Assembly (NCBI GenBank): GCA_033398695.1
Contig: CM065804.1
Span: forward strand, 34,155,001 to 34,219,000
Length of the DNA: 64,000 nt
Source: Orobanche coerulescens
Lineage: Eukaryota > Streptophyta > Magnoliopsida > Lamiales > Orobanchaceae
Direction of reading: 5' to 3'
Under the pieces are notes generated by a model, which was not told the DNA's origin, searched no databases, and worked only from the letters and a program-made list of their open reading frames with translations. Positions 25,077-36,528 of the stretch are shown piece by piece. The position numbers and the translations under genes are program-made. Position 1 is the stretch's first letter; the number at the start of each line of letters is the position of its first letter.

Positions 25077-28000
25077 TGTAACACCCCCAGATTTAACCGG
25101 AAATATTACAGCGCCGTGGGCCCCGAGATGGAACCCACAAGGCTAAAATGAAATTTTCACAAACATTTACAAATGCCCAAGAGGCCAACGACGGTACTAA
25201 CTTTAAAAATTCACAAAGACTTATAAAATCCATTTATCAAAAACCGTCGTAAAACTCATTTGAAATCGCAAGGCCAAACAGCCGATACTCAAAAGTTTAG
25301 AAAACAATTTCCAAAGTAACCTCAGTTACCAGATACCAAAAGAGCGTCTCAAAATACTCACGCAGCGGAAAAAGACCAACCAAAACGATACTCTAGCAGC
25401 GGAAAACAAGAACCAATCAAGAAACTCAATGTACAGAACATGTCCTAGCCAAGATCCTCCGAAGCTCATCTCTTCACGACCGCTACAAGCTCGATACTCC
25501 GAGAACCTAAAAGAAATCCCACGACGGGGTCAGCCATAATATCCAACAATGATAACTGTCACATCACATTAATAATAACATACCAATGAGAATACAACAT
25601 AAGAATACGACCAATATCTTACCGCCATAACTTTGCTTACTCAAGTGATTCTCATCAGAGTAGCCATTATCACATTTCACATCATGTACTCGATTTACCA
25701 ATAAACTCGAACATAATATAAGTACTGTACCTCAAACAATACTCAAGCTTCTCAAACTGTCATAACCAACTCACGATACGGAAATATACCATTTCTGACC
25801 AATACGATCCATCGAATAACATCATCAAATCCCAAGAGGATAACCGATCGTCCATCAAGACAAATACCAAAGGAAAATACGGAACATACCTCGAGATATG
25901 AAGTGCCACGACAATCATACCAGTCTAATCCGAGATCAGATCAATGCAATACGGACAAGGTCCTAACACAAGACCTACAAATGCATACTCATATGACCAC
26001 GTCAATATGATCACAACAATAACAATCATGTATACTCAATGGAAATCCGACGATCCAGCGCCCTCAGCATAGATCCCTTTGTTGATCCTATCAGATCAAC
26101 ATAAGGTGGATAACTAACAATACACATGTGAACAACAACACATGATAAAATCAATGATGCGAATTCACCAGATTCCATCAACACAATACTGGTAATCCAA
26201 CGATCCAGCGCCCTCAGCATAGATCCCCATGATGATCCCGTCGAACCAACACATGGTGGAAAACCTATCCAACGATCCAGCGCCCTCAGCATAGATCCCC
26301 ATGATGATCCCGTCGAACCAACGCATGGTGGACATTCGATCCAGTGCCCTCAGCATAGATCCTCATAATCCCATCGGATTATTTACACAACAAAAACAAC
26401 ACAATATGCGTACACATATGCAAATCAACACGTTCATCCACATGAACAACATAACATGCACGACAACATGACAATATACTAGGACTACTTCATGTTCAAC
26501 AACATGAAAGAAAATGTACGAGACCAAAATAAATAACACTAAACCATAATCAATATGGAATACTTGCCCCGAGTCCTTCGGGAGCAACCTCGATGTCCAA
26601 TCATCACCGACGATTATCCTCAATGCTCGGCGATCCAAACGTCTAATGAACTATAGATACTCATATCTTCGTCTTTATTATAATGTAACCTCGATACTCG
26701 GTTACCAATAAGCGAGATAAAGCATATACATTATGATTTACCTCCCGAATCGAAAGAACGATATGCGATCCGAATATCCGAGTTCACAATAATAATCATC
26801 GCTATATGCATTATAAACGAATGAAATCAAACCATTCATTAAATATTATAACCGAGCAAGTAATAACTTGCCTCGATACCGATACCACGAAGTCTGCTGC
26901 CAACACATTGCCTTTGTCTACGAGCTCCTCGGCCCGATCAAAAGCAATACAATGGACATACTCGAACACGACCGCAATATCCGGTTATAATCACCGATCG
27001 GCAATCTCAACCTATCGAAGAAATCAAATAACACATATCCGATAACAATCAACAACCGACAATACTAACTAATCGAACTCAACGGTTCAACACAACCTCG
27101 AATAAACACAATCGTAACCAACCAAGTCAAACCATCACGAATTCCTAATCACAACACAAAAATACGCCTTTCTGCTACTTAGCGCACGTTAATCACCTAA
27201 CGTAGCGTGCGCTAAGTTGCTCCCGTTAGCGTCGCTAGCGGTAAGCTTAGCGTGCGCTAATCTTTGTCTGATGGCATGCATTCCAAGCATCGACTAGCAT
27301 CTTGCAACTACGAATCCGAATGAAGGGAGACATAAATCTCCATATCTCTTGAAGATAAACGACACCATAACTATCACAAGGATAATATCAATGTCCATAT
27401 ATCAATAATAACATCAACAATCAAACCGACTCGATAACAAGGATCATATCATATTCAATCCGAATTCAACCTCGTATCATGATTTAACTCCTCTAAATTG
27501 ATCAATATAATTAACAAGATTCGAAATCCATCTTAGATCGGGTTAAACGAATCACCATCCTTATAGTAAGAAGAATCTTAACTAACATCCGAAACTCTTA
27601 TCAAAATTCCATTGAATCTCATATAACATCATCATATGATTATCCAACATGCTCCTTACATGAAATCATCCAAGAAAAACGAACCATCATCAAGAGGATA
27701 CGAAAATTACCTGGATTGGATGAACCAAGAATAAGAACACTAGACTCCATTCCAAGAATCATGAATAACTTGAAGAACGAGGCTTGAATCCATGCTCTCC
27801 ATCTTAATCTTGTTAAAGATCATCATCTCTCAGTGTTTGGGACCTCAAACCTCTCTCTAAAAACTCGCTCTCTCTCGGTTACAAGGAAGGAATGGACGAA
27901 ATGCTTCATAACACCCTTCTGTCCCTTTTTATAATATTCATTATTAGCGTGCGCTAACATCTCATGTTTAGCGTGCGCTACCGCCTTAGCGTGCGCTAAA

Positions 28001-28740
28001 TGACTTTGTTAGCGTGCGCTATCGAAGCCCAAAGGCTACTGCCTTGCTTCGTAAACTAACTTACGTACGTAATGCCCATGCATTAACGTCGTAAAACATC
28101 TGCTTAGCGTACGCAAGTCATTTATCTTAGCGTGCGCTATCCGAAGTTGACTTGCTACGGTGTTCACCTACCACTCGCCCCCATATTCCGACAAAGATCG
28201 GCAAGGATAAGATTCCTTGTTGATCGATACATAGTTAGCGTCGCTAAGCCTAATATTTTAGCGTGCGCTAATACTTCAGACAACAACCGTTGACTTACGA
28301 GCGTGCGCGGCGGCAAGGTCCACACGCAGATTCCTTCCGATGCATGCACTAGCGTACGCTAACCTATAAACGTAGCGTGCGCTAATCCTGCACGATAGCG
28401 TGCGTTATGCATGAATATCAGCGTGCGCTAATAAGTCTATACTTAGCCATTTTCCGCAGTTCTTGTCCAACGTCTCGACATACCAAAAGCGAACATAAGA
28501 CACACTGAACACAAACACTGAATCCAATAATATCATCATACGATATACCCAATATCAAAAGTACGACAACCTGATACACAATATCCTCAAATGTAATTAT
28601 CGACCAAATACGACAATTATACCGATACTGATATCTCAGTCCTTTATTTATTTTATCTCTACTGTACAGATTCCACGCTGTACAATATAACTCGGATAAA
28701 ATAATATTAAACATCAGTAGTAGAAATTCCGGATATTACA
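25077..28740 (-). repeat. LTR 3 of the three-LTR block (3664 bp)
   Basis: The outermost 5' LTR of the minus-strand block, ending GGATATTACA just before the duplicated TGCTC at 28741-28745. Confidence 0.9.
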
Positions 28741-29326
28741 TGCTCGATATCAGGTAACACCTAAAGAGTCACACTTCACCATAGCCAAACGAATCCTTAA
28801 GTATGTCAAGGGGACAATTAATGTAGGATTGTGGTAACCTATGGAAGGAAGATTCCATTTCGTAGGCTACAATGACTGGGATCTCGGAGGTTATGAACTG
28901 GATAGGAAGAGTACGAGCAGAACCTGTCACTTTCTTGGACCAAGACTTCTGTCTTGGTTCAATAATAAGCAATTGGCCAACTCGCTTTCAACAGCTGAAT
29001 CAGAATATTATGCTGTTGTAAGTTGATGTATGCAGATTTTATGGATGCAACAACAGCTACAGGACTATGGCATTGAGGCTAGAGAAACTCTAATCATGTG
29101 CGACAGCACGAGTGCAATTGCAATCACGCACAATCCTGTATTGAACTCGCGAACTAAGCATATTGACATGAAGCACCACTTCATCAGGAATCATGTGGAA
29201 AACAAAGATGTCAGGATCGAAAAAGTTCATACAGATAACCAGATACCTGACATATTTACAAAACCTCTCAGTTCTGCTCGGTTCTTTATGCTACGCCAAG
29301 AATTAGGAATGCTACAGCTCAGCTAA
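28741..29326 (+). pseudogene. Copia A end of reverse transcriptase and RNase H
   Basis: The frame resumes directly after the three-LTR block. RNase H features are visible: YNDWDLGGYELDRKSTSRT (first catalytic Asp region partly changed), STAESEYYAV, CDSTSAIAIT, and the terminal HFIRNHVENKDVRIEKVHT to a stop at 29324-29326. Two internal stops (about 28835 and 29025) break it. A spacer and a second transcription unit follow. Confidence 0.87.
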
Positions 29327-30120
29327 AACTCCATGTAAGTTTTTACTTTTACTCATCTATTGAGGGGAAATATTGTAAGATCCATGATTACGGTATCCAC
29401 CTTATTAATCGTGCACTCAGAACATCCTTACTATAGAAACAGAAGGTATAGTTACCTTCCTACAGATGATGTGTGCATTAATTAAGGGGGAATACAGTAT
29501 GACCCAGCCAGCCTACAGTATTAATCCAAAATTGTTGTAAGAATTAAATCGTGTATGTACCTTTTAATTGGGAGTGTTGTATTTTCGTGGATACAGCATA
29601 CAAAATGTAGGATATTAATTAATATTTTAAGCATATCAAATTCCATATGTTTCACCTTTTCAAAGAAAATTTTAGTCCACGTGCGTTGATTGAATATAAA
29701 ACGATTTAACTTTCTTAATTCAAACGATATATGGACTTTAAAGCCTGAAAAACCGCCCAAGTTATGCAATAGTGGAGGTTGTACGTGTCAGAAATGGGAC
29801 CGGACATTAAATTTTGAGTTTACGGATTAGATGTACAACTTACATCTGGATCCCTCATGTGCATTTATTCAAAAAATGGTTCCCGTCCCTTAAATCTGAC
29901 CGTTCACCGTAATCCATCCTTCGTCTTCACACTATAAAAAGACAGTACATTGCTCTCACAAACTCTTTATGCTTTCTGCAAATTAAAGGGATTACGACGA
30001 TCTATCTACATATTTTGTAAGTACTTTTGCTTGATTTCTTGTTTCTTCACAACTCTTATCCGAAAATATCTTCTTCACAGACTTCATCGATCTCACTGAA
30101 AAAGAAAGAAATCATTATCG
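29327..30120 (+). promoter_or_regulatory. Spacer with probable private promoter and 5' UTR intron for the env-position ORF of copia A
   Basis: No coding similarity lies between the pol stop and the next ORF. A TATA box, TATAAAAAG, is at 29933-29941. About 75 bases further a donor-like GTAAGT (30017-30022) and an acceptor-like TTCTTCACAG (ending 30080) would remove a 64-base intron before the ATG at 30121. A perfect 7-bp inverted repeat AGATGTA/TACATCT lies at about 29829. Splicing is inferred only from the sites. Confidence 0.5.
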
Positions 30121-31980
30121 ATGGATGCATCTTCGCATAATCCGTAACTCTGAGGATGAGGATGCTCTTGGGATGAACCTAGTTAATGCTCGTGCGAAGC
30201 AACAGGGTCTGTATCATCTGGGAAGTCGTCACTCAGAGAATTACAACAAACAAGTCGTCGAGGAATTTTACCTGGATATATCGTTCAAATTTGCATCACA
30301 GAGGAAAGGTTATGAGATTATAGACATTATTAGAACTGTTCAATAGATAGAAGTCCCTGTTAACAAGGAACTTCTGGAGAAGATTTACAGATTGCCATCT
30401 GACGGGGTGAAAATGGATGAATTGGAAGCATTCGGGTCTGAAAGTTTGTTGCAGGCCTATTGAAAGCTTCTCACTGGCTCCTCCATGGCCACAAACATCC
30501 ATCCTTCTTGTCACAAGAAAAATTTCACCCTTCCCTATGTTTATATCCATAATCTTTGCTAGTGCCTTCGAGATGTGCACCAACCTGAGGTAGAGAATGA
30601 TGGTTGCCATAATATCTGATGAAAATGTCAACTGGTGCTAGATTATTCTGAAGCGCATTCAGGAGGAGGCATCTAAACCCGAGACGGTGAAGAACTCCTT
30701 TGGCCTGATTCTAAACCATATCCTTACTTGCTGTTGAGTACCGCAATCTGCGAAGGCCAAGAAGATTCTAACAGGAAAATTCATCGGTTGTTTCAAGCAC
30801 ATTGTATACAATAAAGCCAGAATTCTTGCCGACAGGCCTAACCCGTACAACATGCCAGCATCGAGTGATCATCGGGATGTTACAGCTAATAGGACAGATG
30901 GTGAGAAGAAGAAAAAGAAAAGAGCACTTCCAAACAGCAGCTCCCCCAAAGCTGTCGAGAAAAAAGAAAGAATACAAAGAGGTCTTCGGAAGCAGTACTT
31001 ATAGTAACTATAATGGTCACTATAGAAGTCCAACCTGCCGCACCATCAACTGCTAAAACCATCCCACAGGGCGCAACCCCTATGGAAGAAACACTTGTTG
31101 CTCCTACAGCAGTTCCTGAGCCTATGGCGCCTATGACGGAAAAACAATTATTTACCAAGCTGGAAGGAACTGGTGAATTGGTTGCCCCTTTACAGCCAAC
31201 AACCACAACTCCAAACAGCGCACTCACCCCTGTAAGGAGTCCCTCTCCCGACAGGGCACCACAACCTGTCAAGGATCCCTCTCCCCAACAAGCTCCCATA
31301 CCTGTTGAGGATCCCCACTGGATAGTAGATCCCTCTGTTGTTAGGAGTCCCTCCCCAATAGATATCATAAACTAAATAGTCCTCCAAGCCCAAATAAATG
31401 AAGCCTTCGAACTCTTCAAAATATGGAAGTCATACAGGGTCGCCCCATATGACACCCTGTACAATTGGGAAGCATATGGAGAGAAGAAGAACTGTCTTCT
31501 CTGGAGGTCACGGACACCCAGAACGTCAAAGCCTTGATCCAATGGGAGGATCACTTTTTCCAAGAGCTCATAACATCTTACTTTATGGCAAAAGAAAATG
31601 CCCGACTGAAAGGGAAATCACAGTCCGATGACAATGCTCCAACTCCAAGCCATCACTCCTACCCTGACTCCGACGACGATGATGAAGCCCTACATCTAGA
31701 CTTCAGATGAGACGTGAAGAGGCCCAGGAAGGAGAAATTACTAAGATACAGGCTCAACAGGGCAAAAGGACATCTACTGAAAAACATCAGTACCTGACCC
31801 CGCAAGAAGAAGTAGCCCAAGAGGAAGACAAACAGGAGGAATCAGTCCCTTCTGTCACTAATGAAGAAGCTTATACTTCCACCCAACAGGAAGCATCTCC
31901 CACTCAGGAGGAATCTGTCCAATCGGCGGAGGAATATGCCACTCGCGCCATCCTGCAGGAGGAATCAGTCCCTCCTAAAT
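30121..31980 (+). pseudogene. Copia A env-position ORF, N-terminal and middle part
   Basis: After a frameshift close to the start, the 30125-30346 frame carries NYNKQVVEEFYLDISFKF and later EVPVNKELLEKIYRLPSDG, which resembles the FYxNL...GLP core of the 'putative plant transposon protein' family found after pol in several plant retroelements. A proline/serine-rich part follows (31013-31375, with repeated PSPDRAP/DPSPQQAP units) and then a Gln/Glu-rich part with repeated QEESVPS. Many stops and frame changes show it is dead. It is cut at 31980 by copia B and continues at 40756. Its biochemical function is not known; membrane or envelope activity is not shown by the sequence. Confidence 0.6.
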
Positions 31981-32964
31981 TGTTAGATTGGTACCGCCAC
32001 TATAAGGGGGTTTAATAATGTGGATAAGAGTTTTGAACTCTTTTTGTGCGGAAGCTAGAAAATCGGAGTAAGTAAAATGCGGAAAATAAAGAACATAAGA
32101 ATTTGTTCAAGAGGTTCAGCTATTAACGAAGCCTACGTCCCCTACCTAGTTTAATCGACTAGGACTTTTCTTAGACCTTAGAATGCACTTTCTAGTTTAG
32201 TGATAACTCTTACAATTTCTTGATTTCCGGGCTCAAGAACAACCTCACTAAAACTCTCTTGTTTTCCGGGTACAAGATAACCTTTACAGTAAAACAGATG
32301 CGAGTAGGAACTCGACTTTACACGATATATCGATCTTGGGTATAAGAATATAGATTAGAAATAATAGAGCAAATCTTCTCGTATCACAATATAGAATAAG
32401 TATAACTCTCGAAATATTTGCTTGGAATTGCTTGAGTATGCTTGTAAGCTCAGATTACTTGTATATTATCCATATCCTTGAAGTGGGCTATTTATAGCCT
32501 TCTTGAGCTGATTTTCCCGGTGGAGCAGTTCCACTGCTTACGTACGTTAGGCTCTCTGAATTACGTATGTTATCATCGCTACGTACGTTATGTTACTTGA
32601 GTAGCGGCCATAACGAACAGGAAAGAATGGTCCAGAGAAATTTGATAAAATGCATTAGGTACGTTACGCAAGGTATACTTACGTACATTATCTTCCAGTC
32701 AGAGATCCGTTGAGTGTGACGACTTGTTGTAACGGCTAATGACTTTTTGTAACAGTTAGAATGCTTCAAAAATTACGTACGTTAGATTGAACGAGTTATG
32801 TACGTTACCTGTACAAAATATCTTACAAAAACTATGAATGTTACGTACGTTATAAAGGTTTGGTTTACGTACGTTAACTGAAGGAAAAATATGTTGAAGT
32901 AAATTTTGGTTAATAACGCATCATCAAAATGTATAAAATGATATAAAAAAATATTGTTCCAACA
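31981..32964 (-). repeat. 3' LTR of copia B (984 bp)
   Basis: Minus-strand TATAAATAG at 32488-32496. Upstream lie palindrome cores at 32540, 32563, 32581 and 32604 (23-18-23), then further ones to about 32875. Confidence 0.92.
32540..32875. repeat. Palindrome array in copia B 3' LTR
   Basis: Cores of the form ACGTACGT or GCGGCCGT in TTA...TAA context. The first quartet has 23-18-23 spacing; its fourth member is GCGGCCAT here and GCGGCCGT in the other LTR (40391). It starts 44 bases upstream of the TATA box. Confidence 0.88.
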
Positions 32965-33362
32965 ATCTCCCCCTTTTTGATGATGACAAAATTTAAGTAT
33001 GGGAGTTTTTGAAAAATATGAGTTTTGGAAGATTGAGAAAAAAATTTAATAAACTCTTCCCCTGAATAAGACTCCTCCTGAAACGAGCAAGGGTTATTTC
33101 AAAAACGATACATATTTTTCTCCCCCTTTTTGTCATTAACAAAAAGTCGAGAGATCCTGTAAAAATCAGCAAAACACAGAATAATCAACAAAGTCCAAGA
33201 CAACGAATAACCATAATAATAATGCATAGGAACAAAGATAGTCAGGACAATCAAAACACATTCATTTAAAAAATAAAAACAAATAGTAGTTCATGCATGA
33301 AAATGAAATGAAATGTTTGGTCTTAACAAGAAGGAAACATCATCATAAGAAAGAGAACACGA

Positions 33363-34565
33363 CTAATCAAGGTCCACATTCGGAGGTGTCGGCGGTATTC
33401 CGAAGTGAGTGCAAATACTTTTGACCATGATTTTTATTTCACTCATCTCTTTCTCCAGTCTATCCATCCGAGCGACCATCTGAGAAAAAGGGCTTTCCTG
33501 ACGCGGGCGAGAGGTACCAAGCTGAGACGAAGGGCGAGGTCGTGTATGATCAATCCCTCTAGACGTGATCCTCTCCTCTGGTCTCGGAAGAGCACCACCA
33601 TCCACAAGGCGATCATCATCCTTGAGGTAAGCAAAGTATATCCACCATCGGTTTCTCGTGCGGAGATACCTCATAGTCCGAATAATCCCCTCGGTAACTA
33701 AGCTCCTCCTCGGAATAGGAACCCCATGAAGCCCCGTTAGATCGACTCCGGCATTCTCAAAGATTTCAGTCAAAATCGACCCAAATGGCATTCCGGATTT
33801 CCTTTGCCGATCAACTTTAGCATAAATCTTTTTGTGGAAAATTTGTCCTTTCTCCACAAACCACTTAAGCACGATAAAGGCAAAGTTGACTTGATGATAT
33901 TTCCAAACATGATAAATAATTTCCATGTCGATGTTTACCAAACGAAGCTGAGCGTTCACTTTCGGCATTAGACAACAAGTAATAGCATCATGAAGCAAAC
34001 AGATATTTCTCCCAAAGTCATTATTCTCAAAGCGTCCCGAATGGACATCGAGAACGGCTTTACTTGACAAAAAATCACGCACTTCAGATTCATGGACATC
34101 ATGATTTTCATCACTATAGAGAGAATAATCAACAACTTCATCAGGAGCCGCAAACACTCCTTTACAACAAAATCCCTCGTTGGGGAGACCAAAAAGTTCC
34201 GATAGTTTTGCGGCATCGAATGAAATAGGCTTTCCATGGACAAGCGAATTAACTACGGCTAATCCATTGGAATCATAAGTAACGAAGAAATTGGCATAAA
34301 ACTCTTTCACACAATCCACAAAGACCGGACGGGCAAGACTAACAAAACGATTAATTCCAAGCATATCGAAAAATTCTTCGATGGCAATACCGATAGAATT
34401 CAAGGATTCGAAATCAAAGTAATGGCTTGGAGTTACCTCTTCATCAATAAGAATTTCGCTGAAAATTTTGCAAGCTTGAGCGTTATGAAAAGTAGGTTCT
34501 CCGGAAGGCGAGAAAGATGGTTGAGAGGTGTCGCCTCTTCGTTTCTTGCCGGTTCTGGATGCCAT
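33363..34565 (-). CDS. Copia B env-position ORF, intact, 400 codons
   Basis: This is the only long undamaged reading frame in the window. I choose the ATG at 34565 (MASRTGKKRRGD); the frame is open 75 codons further, but that part runs across the palindrome array and is unlikely to be coding. After a basic start, the centre (roughly residues 40-130) has VKEFYANFFVTY, VHGKPISFDAAKLSELFGLP, matching the 'putative plant transposon protein' type of domain. A C-terminal segment (VARMDRLEKEMSEIKIMVKSI) should form a coiled coil. There is no clear signal peptide or membrane segment, so 'env' is a positional label only. It lies between RNase H and the 3' LTR on the coding strand of the element. Confidence 0.75.
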   Translation of the reverse strand: MASRTGKKRRGDTSQPSFSPSGEPTFHNAQACKIFSEILIDEEVTPSHYFDFESLNSIGIAIEEFFDMLGINRFVSLARPVFVDCVKEFYANFFVTYDSNGLAVVNSLVHGKPISFDAAKLSELFGLPNEGFCCKGVFAAPDEVVDYSLYSDENHDVHESEVRDFLSSKAVLDVHSGRFENNDFGRNICLLHDAITCCLMPKVNAQLRLVNIDMEIIYHVWKYHQVNFAFIVLKWFVEKGQIFHKKIYAKVDRQRKSGMPFGSILTEIFENAGVDLTGLHGVPIPRRSLVTEGIIRTMRYLRTRNRWWIYFAYLKDDDRLVDGGALPRPEERITSRGIDHTRPRPSSQLGTSRPRQESPFSQMVARMDRLEKEMSEIKIMVKSICTHFGIPPTPPNVDLD

Positions 34566-34689
34566 CTGAAGGAATTGGCCGGGAATATGGACGTATTTGG
34601 AGTTTTGGTCGGATTTGTGAGAGCAAGAAGTGTGGTCGTCGCAGCCAATTTTAGGGATTGAAAGTGAAATGAAAAGGATCTGACGCGAT

Positions 34690-34870
34690 GGATTTTTAAG
34701 TATCAGGGTTAAAAGCTTATTACGTACGTTATACCTTTTTGGTAACGTACATAGCGATAAATCTTGAAATCCCTGGACTAAAACCTGCATATTGTTACGT
34801 ACGTAACCTTAAACCCTTTAACATACATAAGGACCTATTATGTACGTAATGAACCATCCTTAACGTCCGT
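34690..34870 (-). promoter_or_regulatory. Possible private promoter of the copia B env-position ORF: palindrome array plus weak TATA
   Basis: Cores start at 34722 and 34745 (23 bp) and at 34797, 34821, 34840 and 34863 (24-19-23). On the minus strand a weak TATA-like CTTAAAAATCC lies at 34690-34700, about 125 bases upstream of the ATG. The array is inside the element, not in an LTR, and repeats the LTR layout of array followed by TATA. Confidence 0.55.
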
Positions 34871-35047
34871 AAGCATGACCAAATGAGCAGTATTTTCCTT
34901 TCGATGATGTCCCAAATTAAGTGACCATTTAATGTAACTATGATGAATATGCAATATTTAAAAATGATCAACATGTCCCATTCCTAAATTTATGTGTATA
35001 AAATTGAAAGCCTCTTCGGGTAATGGTTTTGTAAAACTATCCGCCAA

Positions 35048-36528
35048 TTATTCATTAGTACCAACAAATTGGAGACGAACATTCCCGTTTTGGACATGGT
35101 CACGAATAAAATGGTGACGAATTTCTATATGCTTTGTCCTACTATGCAAAATGGGGTTTTTGATTAAATTGATGGCACTTGTGTTGTCACAAAAAATAGG
35201 TGTATTTTTAAGCTCAATGCCATAATCAAGTAATTGATTTTTGATCCAAAGGACTTGTGCACATGCACTTCCTGGAGCCACATATTCTGCTTCATCTGTG
35301 GAAGTAGCGACACTAGTCTGTTTCTTACTCCCCCATGAAATCAAACATGAACTCATAAAATGACAAGTTCCGGTGGTGCTTTTTCTATCAATTTTACATC
35401 CACCGAAATCGGCATCACTATATGCAAAAAGTTGAAAATCAATGCTAGAAGGATACCACAGACCTAAGCCAGCAGTATATTTTAAATACAGAAAGATCCT
35501 TTTGCATGCAATGAGATGTGATTCTTTAGGATTTGCTTGAAAACGAGCGCATAAGCAAGTAGCAAACATTATATCGGGTCTAGATGCACTTAAATAAAGT
35601 AAAGAGCCGATCATACCTCGATACTGTTTTTGGTCAACAGACTTACCTTTTTCATCTTTGTCGAGTTTAAGAGTGGAAGACATAGGAGTGGATATTTCTT
35701 TGCAATATTCCATCTTAGATTTCTTTAGGAGCTCATTGACTTACTTGGATTGGTGAATGAATATTCCGTCATTGAGTTGCCTAATTTGGAGTCCGAGAAA
35801 GTTTTTCAACTCTCCCATCATGCTCATTTCGAACTCTCCCTTCATAAGATTTGAAAATTCTTGGGACAGAGATTCGTTAGTTGCACCAAAAACAATGTCG
35901 TCCACAAAAATTTGACAAATAAGCATATCATCACCTAAAATTTTAATGAATAGGGTATTATCAACATTACCTCTTTTATACCCATTTGAAATAAGAAAAG
36001 TGCTTAAACGATCATACCATGCTCTCGGAGCTTGTTTTAATCCATAGAGAGCTTTATGGAGCTTGTATACATGATCCGGATGATCATAATCTTCAAAACC
36101 CGGCGGTTGCTTAACATACACTTCCTCCTGGATGATTCCATCTAGGAACGCACTTTTTACATACATTTGATGGAGTTTGATCTTCTTATATGCGACAAAG
36201 GCACAGAGAAGAGGAATAGCTTCAAGACGAGCAACAGGAGCAAACGTTTCTTTATAATACAAGCCTTCTTCTTGATTATAACCTTGGGCGACCAACCTCG
36301 ATTTATTTTTAATTGGGAGACCATCATCATCGGTTTTAATTTTATGAACCCATTTGGTACCAATGATTGATTTGTCTACCGGTACCGGAAGTAATTCCCA
36401 AATATTATTTCTTTCGAATTGGTTTAGCTCTTCTTGCATAGAAACAGCCCAATTCTCATCATTTATGGCCTCATCGATATTCTTTGGTTTTGTAAGATAA
36501 ATAAACGCAATATTGTTAATACAATCAT
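35048..36528 (-). pseudogene. Copia B reverse transcriptase and RNase H
   Basis: From upstream: GTKWVHKIKTDDDGLP, RLVAQGYNQEEG, KALYGLKQAPRAWYDRL and the catalytic FVDD (Asp pair at 35898-35903), then RNase H with YSDADFGGCKIDRKSTTGT, DEAEYVA and CDNTSAINL. One in-frame TAA at 35741-35743 divides the domains (a Tyr codon before VNELLKK is the usual state). The end at 35048 is a stop after QFVGTNE, before the usual end, so a little is missing. A frameshift near 36529 separates it from integrase. Catalytic residues look intact. Confidence 0.9.

Larger units (their letters stand above)
12970..28740 (-). mobile_element. Non-autonomous gypsy block with three LTRs: LTR-internal-LTR-internal-LTR
   Basis: Three near-identical LTRs (12970-16647, 19027-22683, 25077-28740) alternate with two internal regions (16648-19026, 22684-25076). 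TGCTC occurs once on each outer side (12965-12969 and 28741-28745), and none separates the units. Internal regions are only about 2.4 kb, carry no gag or pol, and begin and end with a minus-strand Met-type primer site and a polypurine tract. TTTCGAGGACGAAA before the polypurine tract is typical of chromovirus 3' ends. The block is thus a large non-coding derivative mobilised by a chromovirus, multiplied in tandem after insertion. Confidence 0.9.

Noticed and set aside
12970..28740. Satellite DNA with a 6-kb monomer
   Set aside because: The unit contains complete LTR ends, primer site and polypurine tract, and the block has a 5-bp target duplication, so it is a multi-LTR retroelement.
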